From assembly GCA_015222965.1 (NCBI GenBank), contig JADFWF010000107.1:1-5069 (forward strand): a stretch of 5,069 bases of DNA. The letters are read 5' to 3'. Source of the DNA: Pseudomonadota bacterium (GTDB lineage: Bacteria > Pseudomonadota > Gammaproteobacteria > SZUA-229). The position numbers and the translations under genes were made by a program. The notes below the pieces were generated by a model. It did no database searches. It had not been told where the DNA came from and saw nothing but the letters and a program-made list of their open reading frames with translations. This document shows positions 1 to 5,069 of the stretch, in pieces; the first letter of the stretch is position 1, and the number at the start of each line of letters is the position of its first letter.

Positions 1-426
1 AAAGCCTCACGCGGCACCACCATTATTCCGGACACCAGTATCGATAAAATAATGAATGAGTCATTCGATCTTATCGTTTTACCCGGCGGCCTGCCGGGTG
101 CCGATCATCTACGTGATAATGAGCAGCTGCAATCACTGCTGAAAAAACAGGCGCTGGAAAACAGATATCTGGCAGCTATCTGCGCTGCACCCAAGGCCCT
201 GGCTAAAGCCGGGGTACTCGAAGGCAAAACAGCTACTGGCTTCCCGGGTGTGTTACAGGCACTTGAGAACCACAGTATCACCGTCACCGACAGCGCCATA
301 GAAATTGATGGCAAAGTGGTAACATCCCGCGGACCGGGCACTGCCATGGACTTTACATTGACCCTTATCGAGCTGCTCGAAGGTAGAGAAAAACGCGATG
401 AAGTTAACCAGCAGCTCCAGCGTTAA
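1..426 (+). CDS. yajL: DJ-1/YajL (ThiJ/PfpI) family protein, 5'-truncated by the window edge
   Basis: DJ-1 superfamily proteins act in the cytosol in protection against oxidative and carbonyl stress; glyoxalase III, deglycase and chaperone activities have been reported and are debated. The frame is open from base 1, so the first ATG at 52 is internal (it lies before the VLPGG strand) and the true start is upstream. The fragment has 141 residues; full-length members are about 185, so roughly the first 45 are missing, including the conserved active-site Glu. Visible hallmarks are SRGT near the left end, IVLPGGLPGADHL, the nucleophile elbow AICAAP with the reactive Cys encoded at 181-183, TGFPG, and the C-terminal signature SRGPGTAMDF. 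The AICAAP and SRGPGT forms fit the DJ-1/YajL branch better than PfpI proteases. No terminator hairpin follows the stop. The family is certain; the exact orthologue and activity are inferred. Confidence 0.93.
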   Translation, partial: KASRGTTIIPDTSIDKIMNESFDLIVLPGGLPGADHLRDNEQLQSLLKKQALENRYLAAICAAPKALAKAGVLEGKTATGFPGVLQALENHSITVTDSAIEIDGKVVTSRGPGTAMDFTLTLIELLEGREKRDEVNQQLQR

Positions 427-488
427 AAAAACATCTGCTGAGAAATCAATAAGTTGAAAGTATAAATTAACCTTGCAAATCGTGTTCT

Positions 489-516
489 TTTTCAAACGCA
501 TGATTTCAGCTATAAT
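489..516 (+). promoter_or_regulatory. Candidate sigma70 promoter of the DsrC/TusE-like gene
   Basis: A perfect -10 hexamer TATAAT (511-516) lies 16 bp downstream of TTTTCA (489-494), which matches 4 of 6 positions of the -35 consensus. Transcription would start near 523, giving a leader of about 33 nt that holds the ribosome binding site GAGG at 546-549, six bases before the ATG. The surrounding AT-rich DNA and the separation from the upstream gene support an independent promoter. No operator-like palindrome is seen. Confidence 0.6.
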
Positions 517-555
517 ACCTGATTAAATTACTAGGTTATTATTACGAGGCAAACC

Positions 556-894
556 ATGCAAGCAGAAGTTAACGGTCAGACCATACAGCTCAGCGAGGCT
601 GGCTGGTTAGAAAATCTTGATGAATGGAGCGAAGAACTCGCTGCCAAAATCGCTATAAATGAGAAAATTGTTGATGGGCTTACCGAAGAACACTGGGACA
701 TCATCAAAGAAGCGCGTGAATATTTTCATGACAACGGCACCGTCTGTGAGCCACGCGCATTTTCAAAGATCATGAAGAAAAAATTCGGTAAAGACCGCAG
801 TGATCAAAAGTATATTTATTCACTATTTCCTACGGGTTTGATCAAGTGCGCAAATAAAATTGCCGGCTTACCGCGCCCCAAAGGCTGCAGTTAG
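556..894 (+). CDS. DsrC/TusE-family sulfur-carrier protein with atypical cysteine positions
   Basis: Family members are small cytosolic sulfur carriers. TusE passes persulfide sulfur from TusBCD to MnmA for tRNA 2-thiouridine synthesis; DsrC carries sulfur for the DsrAB sulfite reductase through two C-terminal cysteines. The 112-residue length is normal. Family features are the N-terminal VNGQTIQLSEAGWL, LTEEHWDII (42-50), R67, the KYIYSLFPTG segment (85-94), KIAGLPRPKG and the penultimate Cys111. Canonical DsrC has its second Cys 11 residues before the last; here that position is Asn100 and a Cys lies at 98. Cys64 replaces the proline of the usual APA-R segment. It is thus neither a textbook DsrC nor a textbook TusE. 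The start is fixed by the well-placed GAGG site. It has its own promoter and terminator, with no dsr or tus genes beside it. Fold and family are secure; the role is open. Confidence 0.9.
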   Translation: MQAEVNGQTIQLSEAGWLENLDEWSEELAAKIAINEKIVDGLTEEHWDIIKEAREYFHDNGTVCEPRAFSKIMKKKFGKDRSDQKYIYSLFPTGLIKCANKIAGLPRPKGCS

Positions 895-931
895 TCACAA
901 AAAAAGATTGCTTTTAGCAATTACTGATTTA

Positions 932-963
932 AAAAAAGCCGCGATATATATCGTGGCTTTTTT
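932..963 (+). terminator. Intrinsic terminator after the DsrC/TusE-like gene
   Basis: The stem pairs GCCGCGAT (938-945) with ATCGTGGC (950-957), including one G-U wobble, around a 4-nt loop, and extends through A-T pairs from 932-937 to 958-963. The right arm ends in a run of six T. The A-run on the left arm means it could also stop transcription on the opposite strand, though no minus-strand gene points at it. A weaker hairpin, ATTGC/GCAAT at 908-922, precedes it. The stop codon of the gene is 37 bases upstream. Confidence 0.88.
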
Positions 964-1032
964 ATTACCCGCAATTGTTTCTTCCCCGGTTTTAGTTTTC
1001 ACAGCTTTATAAATAGTTTTTCTGCAAGTTCG

Positions 1033-1060
1033 TTGTTTAATTTCTGATTCACCATATACT
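1033..1060 (+). promoter_or_regulatory. Weak candidate promoter of pilU
   Basis: TTGTTT (1033-1038) and TATACT (1055-1060) are separated by 16 bp and match 3/6 and 5/6 of the sigma70 hexamers. The predicted start would be near 1067, about 27 bases before the pilU ATG. The terminator upstream makes a promoter somewhere in 964-1093 necessary, and this is the best pair I see. The rest of that gap shows no other feature. Confidence 0.4.
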
Positions 1061-1093
1061 TTATCGATTCTATCCAGTTTTCAGGTCAACAGA

Positions 1094-2278
1094 ATGAAAG
1101 TAGCCCCTTATTTAAAAATCCTCGCAGAAAAAGACGGTTCTGATTTGTATTTATCTACCGGCGCAAAACCCACCGCAAAATTTAGCGGCACCATGAAGGC
1201 ACTCGGTAAGGATACGGCGCCCCCTGGCTGGGTCGAAAGTCTGGCTAACGAGTTGATGTCTGACAAACAAAAGATCGAATTCAAAGACAAACCGGAGATG
1301 AACCTTGCGTTATCACTACCGGATGTCGGACGCTTTCGCGTTAATATATTTAAACAACGTAATGAAGTTTCTATGGTTATCCGAAATATCGTTACCGATA
1401 TCCCTGATCTAAAACAGCTCGGTCTGCCAGACGTACTAAAAAAAGTCATCATGCTCAAACGCGGCCTGATTCTTTTTGTCGGTGGCACCGGTTCAGGAAA
1501 GTCGACTTCGCTGGCGGCTTTAATCGATCATCGCAACACGAACTCTTCAGGCCACATCATCACCATCGAAGACCCTATCGAATTTGTGCACCAGCACAAA
1601 GGCTGCATCATCAATCAACGTGAAATTGGCATGGATACCGATTGTTATGAAGACGCGTTGAAAAACACCTTGAGACAGGCACCCGACGTTATCCTCATCG
1701 GTGAGATCCGTGACCGTGAGACCATGGAACACGCACTTGCCTTTGCTGAAACCGGGCACCTGGCAATTTCTACGCTGCACGCCAATAATGCGAACCAGGC
1801 ACTGGACCGCATCATTAATTTCTTCCCTGAGGAAAAACGCCAGTCACTGTTGAGCGACCTATCTATTAACTTGCAGGCCTTTGTCTCACAAAGGCTGATT
1901 CCTACGGTCGACGGCAAACGCTGTGCTGCCATCGAGATATTGCTGAATTCACCACGTATTGCCGACCTGATAAAGGAGGGCGATATTCTCGAGATCAAAA
2001 ATGTCATGGAAAAATCTGAGCCTATGGGCATGCAGACATTCGATATCGCATTATTTAATCTATATAACGCCGGAAAGATTACCCTGGAAGAGGCGCTGAA
2101 AAATTCTGATGCCGAAAATAATCTACGGCTAAAAATCGAACTGACCGAGAAGGGCAAGTCCACCAGCAAATCTGGCGATGACAGTCATGGCGGATTAAGC
2201 CTGATAGCGGATGAAGAAGACGAGGAAGAGGAAGGGGAGAACGAAGGCGGGCTTGCCAAATTCTCGCTTCCCGGTTAA
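1094..2278 (+). CDS. pilU: Type IV pilus retraction ATPase PilU
   Basis: PilU is a PilT-like hexameric secretion ATPase at the inner-membrane base of type IV pili. It helps PilT depolymerise the pilus, driving twitching and forceful retraction. The 394 residues show an N-terminal PAS-like domain (about 1-105), then the RecA-like ATPase core: Walker A GGTGSGKST (130-138), the Asp box around IEDPIE (158-163), Walker B DVILIGEIRD (198-207) with catalytic Glu204, and the His box with STLHAN (226-231). PilU-like segments such as RNTNSSGHIITIEDPIEFVH and LRQAPDVILIGE separate it from PilT and PilB. A Ser/Gly/Asp linker leads to an acidic tail (about 373-384, mostly Asp and Glu) and a short hydrophobic end. 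The ATG follows a modest AGG site at 1083-1085 by eight bases. PilT is usually the neighbour, but here the flanking genes are unrelated. No frameshift is seen, and all nucleotide-binding motifs are intact. Confidence 0.95.
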   Translation: MKVAPYLKILAEKDGSDLYLSTGAKPTAKFSGTMKALGKDTAPPGWVESLANELMSDKQKIEFKDKPEMNLALSLPDVGRFRVNIFKQRNEVSMVIRNIVTDIPDLKQLGLPDVLKKVIMLKRGLILFVGGTGSGKSTSLAALIDHRNTNSSGHIITIEDPIEFVHQHKGCIINQREIGMDTDCYEDALKNTLRQAPDVILIGEIRDRETMEHALAFAETGHLAISTLHANNANQALDRIINFFPEEKRQSLLSDLSINLQAFVSQRLIPTVDGKRCAAIEILLNSPRIADLIKEGDILEIKNVMEKSEPMGMQTFDIALFNLYNAGKITLEEALKNSDAENNLRLKIELTEKGKSTSKSGDDSHGGLSLIADEEDEEEEGENEGGLAKFSLPG

Positions 2279-2303
2279 AGCGGCTATTTATACTGCCAGA
2301 AAT

Positions 2304-2339
2304 GCTGCTAGTAGCGCCGCTAGTAACGCTGCAGGCAAT
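2304..2339. repeat. Short degenerate 12-bp tandem repeat downstream of pilU
   Basis: Two adjacent 12-mers, GCTGCTAGTAGC (2304-2315) and GCCGCTAGTAAC (2316-2327), match at 10 of 12 positions. A third, weaker unit (2328-2339) keeps GCTGC. The block lies 25 bases after the pilU stop. It holds short overlapping inverted repeats such as TAGCG/CGCTA but has no following T-run, so it is not a convincing intrinsic terminator. It may be chance low complexity. Confidence 0.35.
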
Positions 2340-2366
2340 AGCTAAAACATAAAACCCTCAGGGGCG

Positions 2367-2394
2367 TTGCCAGAGAACCGTTAAGTGGTATAAT
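2367..2394 (+). promoter_or_regulatory. Strong candidate promoter of recQ with extended -10
   Basis: TTGCCA (2367-2372, 5/6 of the -35 consensus) and a perfect TATAAT (2389-2394) are spaced 16 bp apart. The bases TGG directly before the -10 form the extended TGn motif. Transcription would begin near 2401, leaving a leader of about 35 nt. No LexA-type box (CTG-N10-CAG) is seen near it, so SOS control is not evident. The position fits separate transcription of recQ from pilU. Confidence 0.7.
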
Positions 2395-2435
2395 TTTTTC
2401 AATCACCAGCAGGCAAATGCCTTAAAATAGCTATC

Positions 2436-4559
2436 ATGGATGATTCGGCTCTCAACTACCTTCAGAACACTTTCGGCTACGCAGATTTTCGCCTGCAACA
2501 GCGCGAGATTATCGACACCCTGATCAATGCTGCTGACGCTGTCGTGCTGATGCCGACCGGTGGCGGCAAGTCTCTGTGTTATCAGATACCATCCCTGGTA
2601 CGAAACGGTACCGGTATAATCATTTCACCACTGATTGCACTGATGCATGACCAGGTAATGGCGCTGCAACAACTGGGCATCAACGCCGCTTATCTTAACT
2701 CGACACTCGATGCAAAAACGGCCCGACAGACAGAAGCCGATCTTCTCAGCGGCAAACTTGAAATGTTATACGTCGCACCTGAGCGGCTTAATACCAGCAG
2801 CTTTCTCCACCTGTTGCGGCAAATTGATATTTCACTATTTGCTATAGACGAAGCGCATTGTGTCTCACAATGGGGGCATGATTTTCGACCTGATTACATA
2901 AAGCTTTCGATCTTGCATGAGCAATTTCCGGACATCCCTCGTATCGCCTTAACAGCTACTGCAGATAAAACCACACGCAAGGAGATCAGAAAACGGCTGC
3001 AGCTTGAAGATGCTCGTGAGTTCATCTCCAGCTTTGATCGGCCCAACATCTGTTACCGCATCACTGAATCACAGGGCAATGCACGCACCGCACTGCTGCG
3101 TTTCATTCAAAACGAACATGAAAATGATTCCGGTATCGTGTACTGCCTGTCACGTAAAAAAGTCGAAAGCACCGCTTTATGGCTAAGCGAAAAAGGTTTT
3201 ACCGCCTTGCCCTACCACGCGGGATTATCTGCGCAGATCAGAGAAACAAACCAGCAGCGCTTTCTCAAAGAAGAGTCCGTCATCATCGTCGCCACCATCG
3301 CTTTTGGCATGGGCATAGACAAACCTGACGTACGTTTTGTCGCCCACCTGAACCTGCCAAAAAGTATGGAAGCTTATTACCAGGAAACCGGCCGTGCAGG
3401 ACGCGATGGCCAACCCGCTAACGCATGGATGGCATACGGCTTACAGGATGTGATAACACTGAAGCAGATGATGACCACCTCAACCGCAGAGGAAAAATAT
3501 AAACGTGTTGAACATCAAAAGCTGGAAACCATGCTCGGCTTTACTGAGATTACCGATTGCCGACGACAGTCCTTACTTAATTATTTTGGCGAGCCACTTG
3601 ATAAACCCTGTGGCAACTGTGACAACTGTTTAACACCAACCGAGACCTGGGACGCGACTATCGCTGCACAAAAGGCGCTGTCCTGCGTGCACCGGACCAA
3701 TCAACGTTTTGGCGTAAACTACCTCGTCGATGTCTTAACCGGTAAAGACAGCGACCGGATCCGACAGTTTGGCCATGACAAGCTAAATGTATATGGCCTG
3801 GGAAAAGAATACGAGGCCAGACAATGGCGCACTATTTTTCGCCAGTTAATCAGTCGTAATCTGCTCACGGTAGATGTTGAAAGCCATGGCAGCCTGCGTC
3901 TGACAGAGTTGTGTCGCCGTGTTTTGCGTGGCGAAGAGACCCTGTTATTACGCAAAGAGACCAAACTCGCAAAAACTTCACGAAAAGGTCGTAAATCATA
4001 CAATACGGACAAAGCTTCAGATAGCGTCCTCTGGGAAGCATTGCGGGCTTGCCGCAAAAAACTGGCTGATGAAAACAGTGTGCCGCCATTTGTTATCTTT
4101 CACGATGCAACATTGTCTGAAATGATGGAACGGCAACCGGAAAATAATGAACAGCTGTTAAAGATCAGCGGCGTTGGTGAAAGCAAACTTGAAAAATACG
4201 GTGAGGCGTTTCTAAAAGTTATCAGTGAGCATAAGAACAATAAAACCAGCGAAGCAAGCGACACAGTGAACGAGACCTTACTTCTCTTTCGTAGCGGCCA
4301 GGACATCGGCACCATCGCCGACAGGCGAAACATTAAAACCTCGACCGTCTACTCCCACCTCGCCAGCTGTATCGAAAATGGTGAACTAAACTTGGATGAA
4401 GTTATCGATCTAACCCAGCAGGACATCAGCATCATCCACGAGACTCTTTTAAGTGTTGACGATGGCAGCAGAAAACTGAAACCGGTATACGATGCTCTCG
4501 ACGGCATGTTTGATTACAACACTCTGCGCTGCGTGCAGGCTGCAACCCTGCCGGCTTGA
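2436..4559 (+). CDS. recQ: ATP-dependent DNA helicase RecQ with an added C-terminal helix-turn-helix domain
   Basis: RecQ is a 3'-5' superfamily 2 DNA helicase that works in recombination and fork repair, including the RecF pathway. Domains in order: motif 0 ([14 protein letters not shown], 13-26), Walker A MPTGGGKS (39-46, Lys45), DEAH (138-141), the aromatic-rich loop SQWGHDFRP (144-152), ALTATA (171-176), motif [12 protein letters not shown] (316-325), four zinc-binding cysteines (375, 392, 395, 398), the winged-helix RQC region (about 405-510) and an HRDC domain (about 528-600). E. coli RecQ is about 609 residues and ends there; this protein has 707. The last 100 or so contain [22 protein letters not shown], which looks like a helix-turn-helix, probably of the HTH_40 type found on some RecQ proteins. 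ATG 2436 is the first usable start in frame; a stop codon at 2391 closes the frame upstream. No clear Shine-Dalgarno site precedes it. All catalytic motifs are intact. Confidence 0.97.
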   Translation: MDDSALNYLQNTFGYADFRLQQREIIDTLINAADAVVLMPTGGGKSLCYQIPSLVRNGTGIIISPLIALMHDQVMALQQLGINAAYLNSTLDAKTARQTEADLLSGKLEMLYVAPERLNTSSFLHLLRQIDISLFAIDEAHCVSQWGHDFRPDYIKLSILHEQFPDIPRIALTATADKTTRKEIRKRLQLEDAREFISSFDRPNICYRITESQGNARTALLRFIQNEHENDSGIVYCLSRKKVESTALWLSEKGFTALPYHAGLSAQIRETNQQRFLKEESVIIVATIAFGMGIDKPDVRFVAHLNLPKSMEAYYQETGRAGRDGQPANAWMAYGLQDVITLKQMMTTSTAEEKYKRVEHQKLETMLGFTEITDCRRQSLLNYFGEPLDKPCGNCDNCLTPTETWDATIAAQKALSCVHRTNQRFGVNYLVDVLTGKDSDRIRQFGHDKLNVYGLGKEYEARQWRTIFRQLISRNLLTVDVESHGSLRLTELCRRVLRGEETLLLRKETKLAKTSRKGRKSYNTDKASDSVLWEALRACRKKLADENSVPPFVIFHDATLSEMMERQPENNEQLLKISGVGESKLEKYGEAFLKVISEHKNNKTSEASDTVNETLLLFRSGQDIGTIADRRNIKTSTVYSHLASCIENGELNLDEVIDLTQQDISIIHETLLSVDDGSRKLKPVYDALDGMFDYNTLRCVQAATLPA

Positions 4560-4584
4560 GCAAACTACCGTTGTAGGGACGAGA

Positions 4585-4628
4585 CAGGCATTGCCGATAT
4601 CGGCACTATCAACAGAATCTCTTGCCTG
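4585..4628. other. Nested inverted repeat between convergent genes; possible terminator structure
   Basis: A perfect 14-bp palindrome, TGCCGATATCGGCA (4592-4605), lies inside an outer inverted repeat, CAGGCA (4585-4590) with TGCCTG (4623-4628). It sits in the 75-base gap where recQ and the minus-strand gene converge, where a bidirectional terminator is expected. Neither strand has a T-run after the stem, so it is not a standard intrinsic terminator. A Rho-linked stem, an mRNA 3'-end stabiliser or a protein-binding site are alternatives. Confidence 0.4.
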
Positions 4629-4634
4629 ACAGAT

Positions 4635-5069
4635 TTAATTATAATCCTTATAACGTTTTTTATAGGCGTTACCAAAATGCACTTCCAGGCGAAAAAATAT
4701 CATCCATTTCGAACGCCGATGCCCCTCTATTTCAAGCCGATCTTCATCAAACGTTACCGGCCATGTCACCTCCGGCGCTACCTCATAAAACAACCACCGT
4801 CGATGAAAGTTTTTCCTGAAACGTACCCCTACACGATAATTTGTGGCTAAGGTCCACGGCTCGGTTATACCGTTAACGCTGGTCTCATAGGACATAGATG
4901 TTTTTTTATTGATACGCTGATAGAGAACAAACGCCTGCAGCCAGTCAACGCCATCATACTCTTCTGATACCTTGGCTTCACTCGAAGAACGGAAGAAAAG
5001 CTGGTTCTCAAATAATTTTTCAACATCGATCAAGGTACGGGCACTATTGATGGCTTTCTGGCGCTGTAC
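4635..5069 (-). CDS. Unrecognised protein, C-terminal part, probably an outer-membrane beta-barrel type
   Basis: I do not recognise this gene. The frame is open from the right edge (5069) to a TAA at 4635-4637, giving 144 residues of the C-terminus; the start is outside the window. A TTG at 5031-5033 is in frame but internal, because coding continues upstream of it without a stop. The sequence is rich in aromatic and charged residues in alternating order, for example DWLQAFVLYQRI, TNYRVGVRFRKNF, WLFYEVAPEVTW and WMIFFRLEVHFG. This pattern suits amphipathic beta-strands with short turns, as in the last strands of an outer-membrane barrel. The extreme end, after FRLEVHFG, is a short basic Lys/Arg/Tyr-rich tail rather than the terminal Phe typical of many porins. 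It converges on recQ with a 75-base gap. The coding call is good; the barrel assignment is inference, and a soluble beta-rich protein is possible. Confidence 0.7.
   Translation of the reverse strand, partial: VQRQKAINSARTLIDVEKLFENQLFFRSSSEAKVSEEYDGVDWLQAFVLYQRINKKTSMSYETSVNGITEPWTLATNYRVGVRFRKNFHRRWLFYEVAPEVTWPVTFDEDRLEIEGHRRSKWMIFFRLEVHFGNAYKKRYKDYN

Noticed and set aside
52..426. ATG at 52 as the true start of the DJ-1-like gene
   Set aside because: The same frame is open to base 1 and encodes family-like residues (SRGT...PDTS), so the start lies upstream of the window.
1645..2169. 174-codon open frame on the minus strand within pilU
   Set aside because: It lies wholly antisense to a well-supported gene with intact motifs, and its product is Ser/Arg-rich, as is typical of a shadow frame.
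4571..4605. REP-like element beginning TTGTAGGGACGAG
   Set aside because: It resembles the opening of some dispersed repeats, but the expected complementary arm with TCGTCCCTACAA is absent downstream.
4622..4819. 65-codon plus-strand open frame after recQ
   Set aside because: It overlaps the better-supported minus-strand gene, has no ribosome site, and its product has no recognisable character.
5031..5033. TTG as the start of the minus-strand gene at the right edge
   Set aside because: The frame continues without a stop to the window edge, so this codon is most likely an internal Leu.
1..5069. A new multi-gene system or defence island
   Set aside because: All recognised genes are common core functions separated by their own signals. 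I saw no transposase, integrase, toxin-antitoxin pair, CRISPR repeats or effector-like genes.

Overview
This window reads as ordinary chromosomal DNA from a gammaproteobacterium. The support is a YajL/DJ-1 protein, a DsrC/TusE-family sulfur-relay protein, the type IV pilus ATPase PilU and a RecQ that aligns closely with the E. coli enzyme from memory. Base composition is moderate, intergenic gaps are short, and sigma70-like promoters can be seen. No genus can be assigned. A sulfur-metabolising or environmental gammaproteobacterium would fit the DsrC-like protein, but that is inference.

Layout, left to right. (1) 1-426, plus strand: 3' portion of a DJ-1/YajL-family gene whose start lies outside the window. 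(2) 427-555: AT-rich gap with a good sigma70-type promoter. (3) 556-894, plus: a 112-residue DsrC/TusE-family protein with unusual cysteine placement, closed by an intrinsic terminator at 932-963, so it appears monocistronic. (4) 964-1093: gap with a weak promoter candidate. (5) 1094-2278, plus: pilU, without a pilT partner beside it. (6) 2279-2435: gap with a short degenerate repeat and a strong extended -10 promoter. (7) 2436-4559, plus: recQ, with the usual helicase, zinc, winged-helix and HRDC parts plus about 100 extra C-terminal residues that look like a helix-turn-helix domain. (8) 4560-4634: convergent gap with a perfect 14-bp palindrome inside a wider inverted repeat. (9) 4635-5069, minus: C-terminal part of an unrecognised protein with beta-barrel-like strands, running off the right edge.

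The genes do not form one pathway. Promoters and a terminator separate dsrC-like, pilU and recQ into probable single-gene units for sulfur transfer or tRNA thiolation, pilus retraction and DNA repair. I saw no mobile element, CRISPR array, tRNA or rRNA, and nothing that clearly amounts to a new multi-gene system. The most notable point is the DsrC-like protein: it keeps the penultimate cysteine, but its second cysteine sits two residues before the canonical position, and a third replaces a normally conserved proline.
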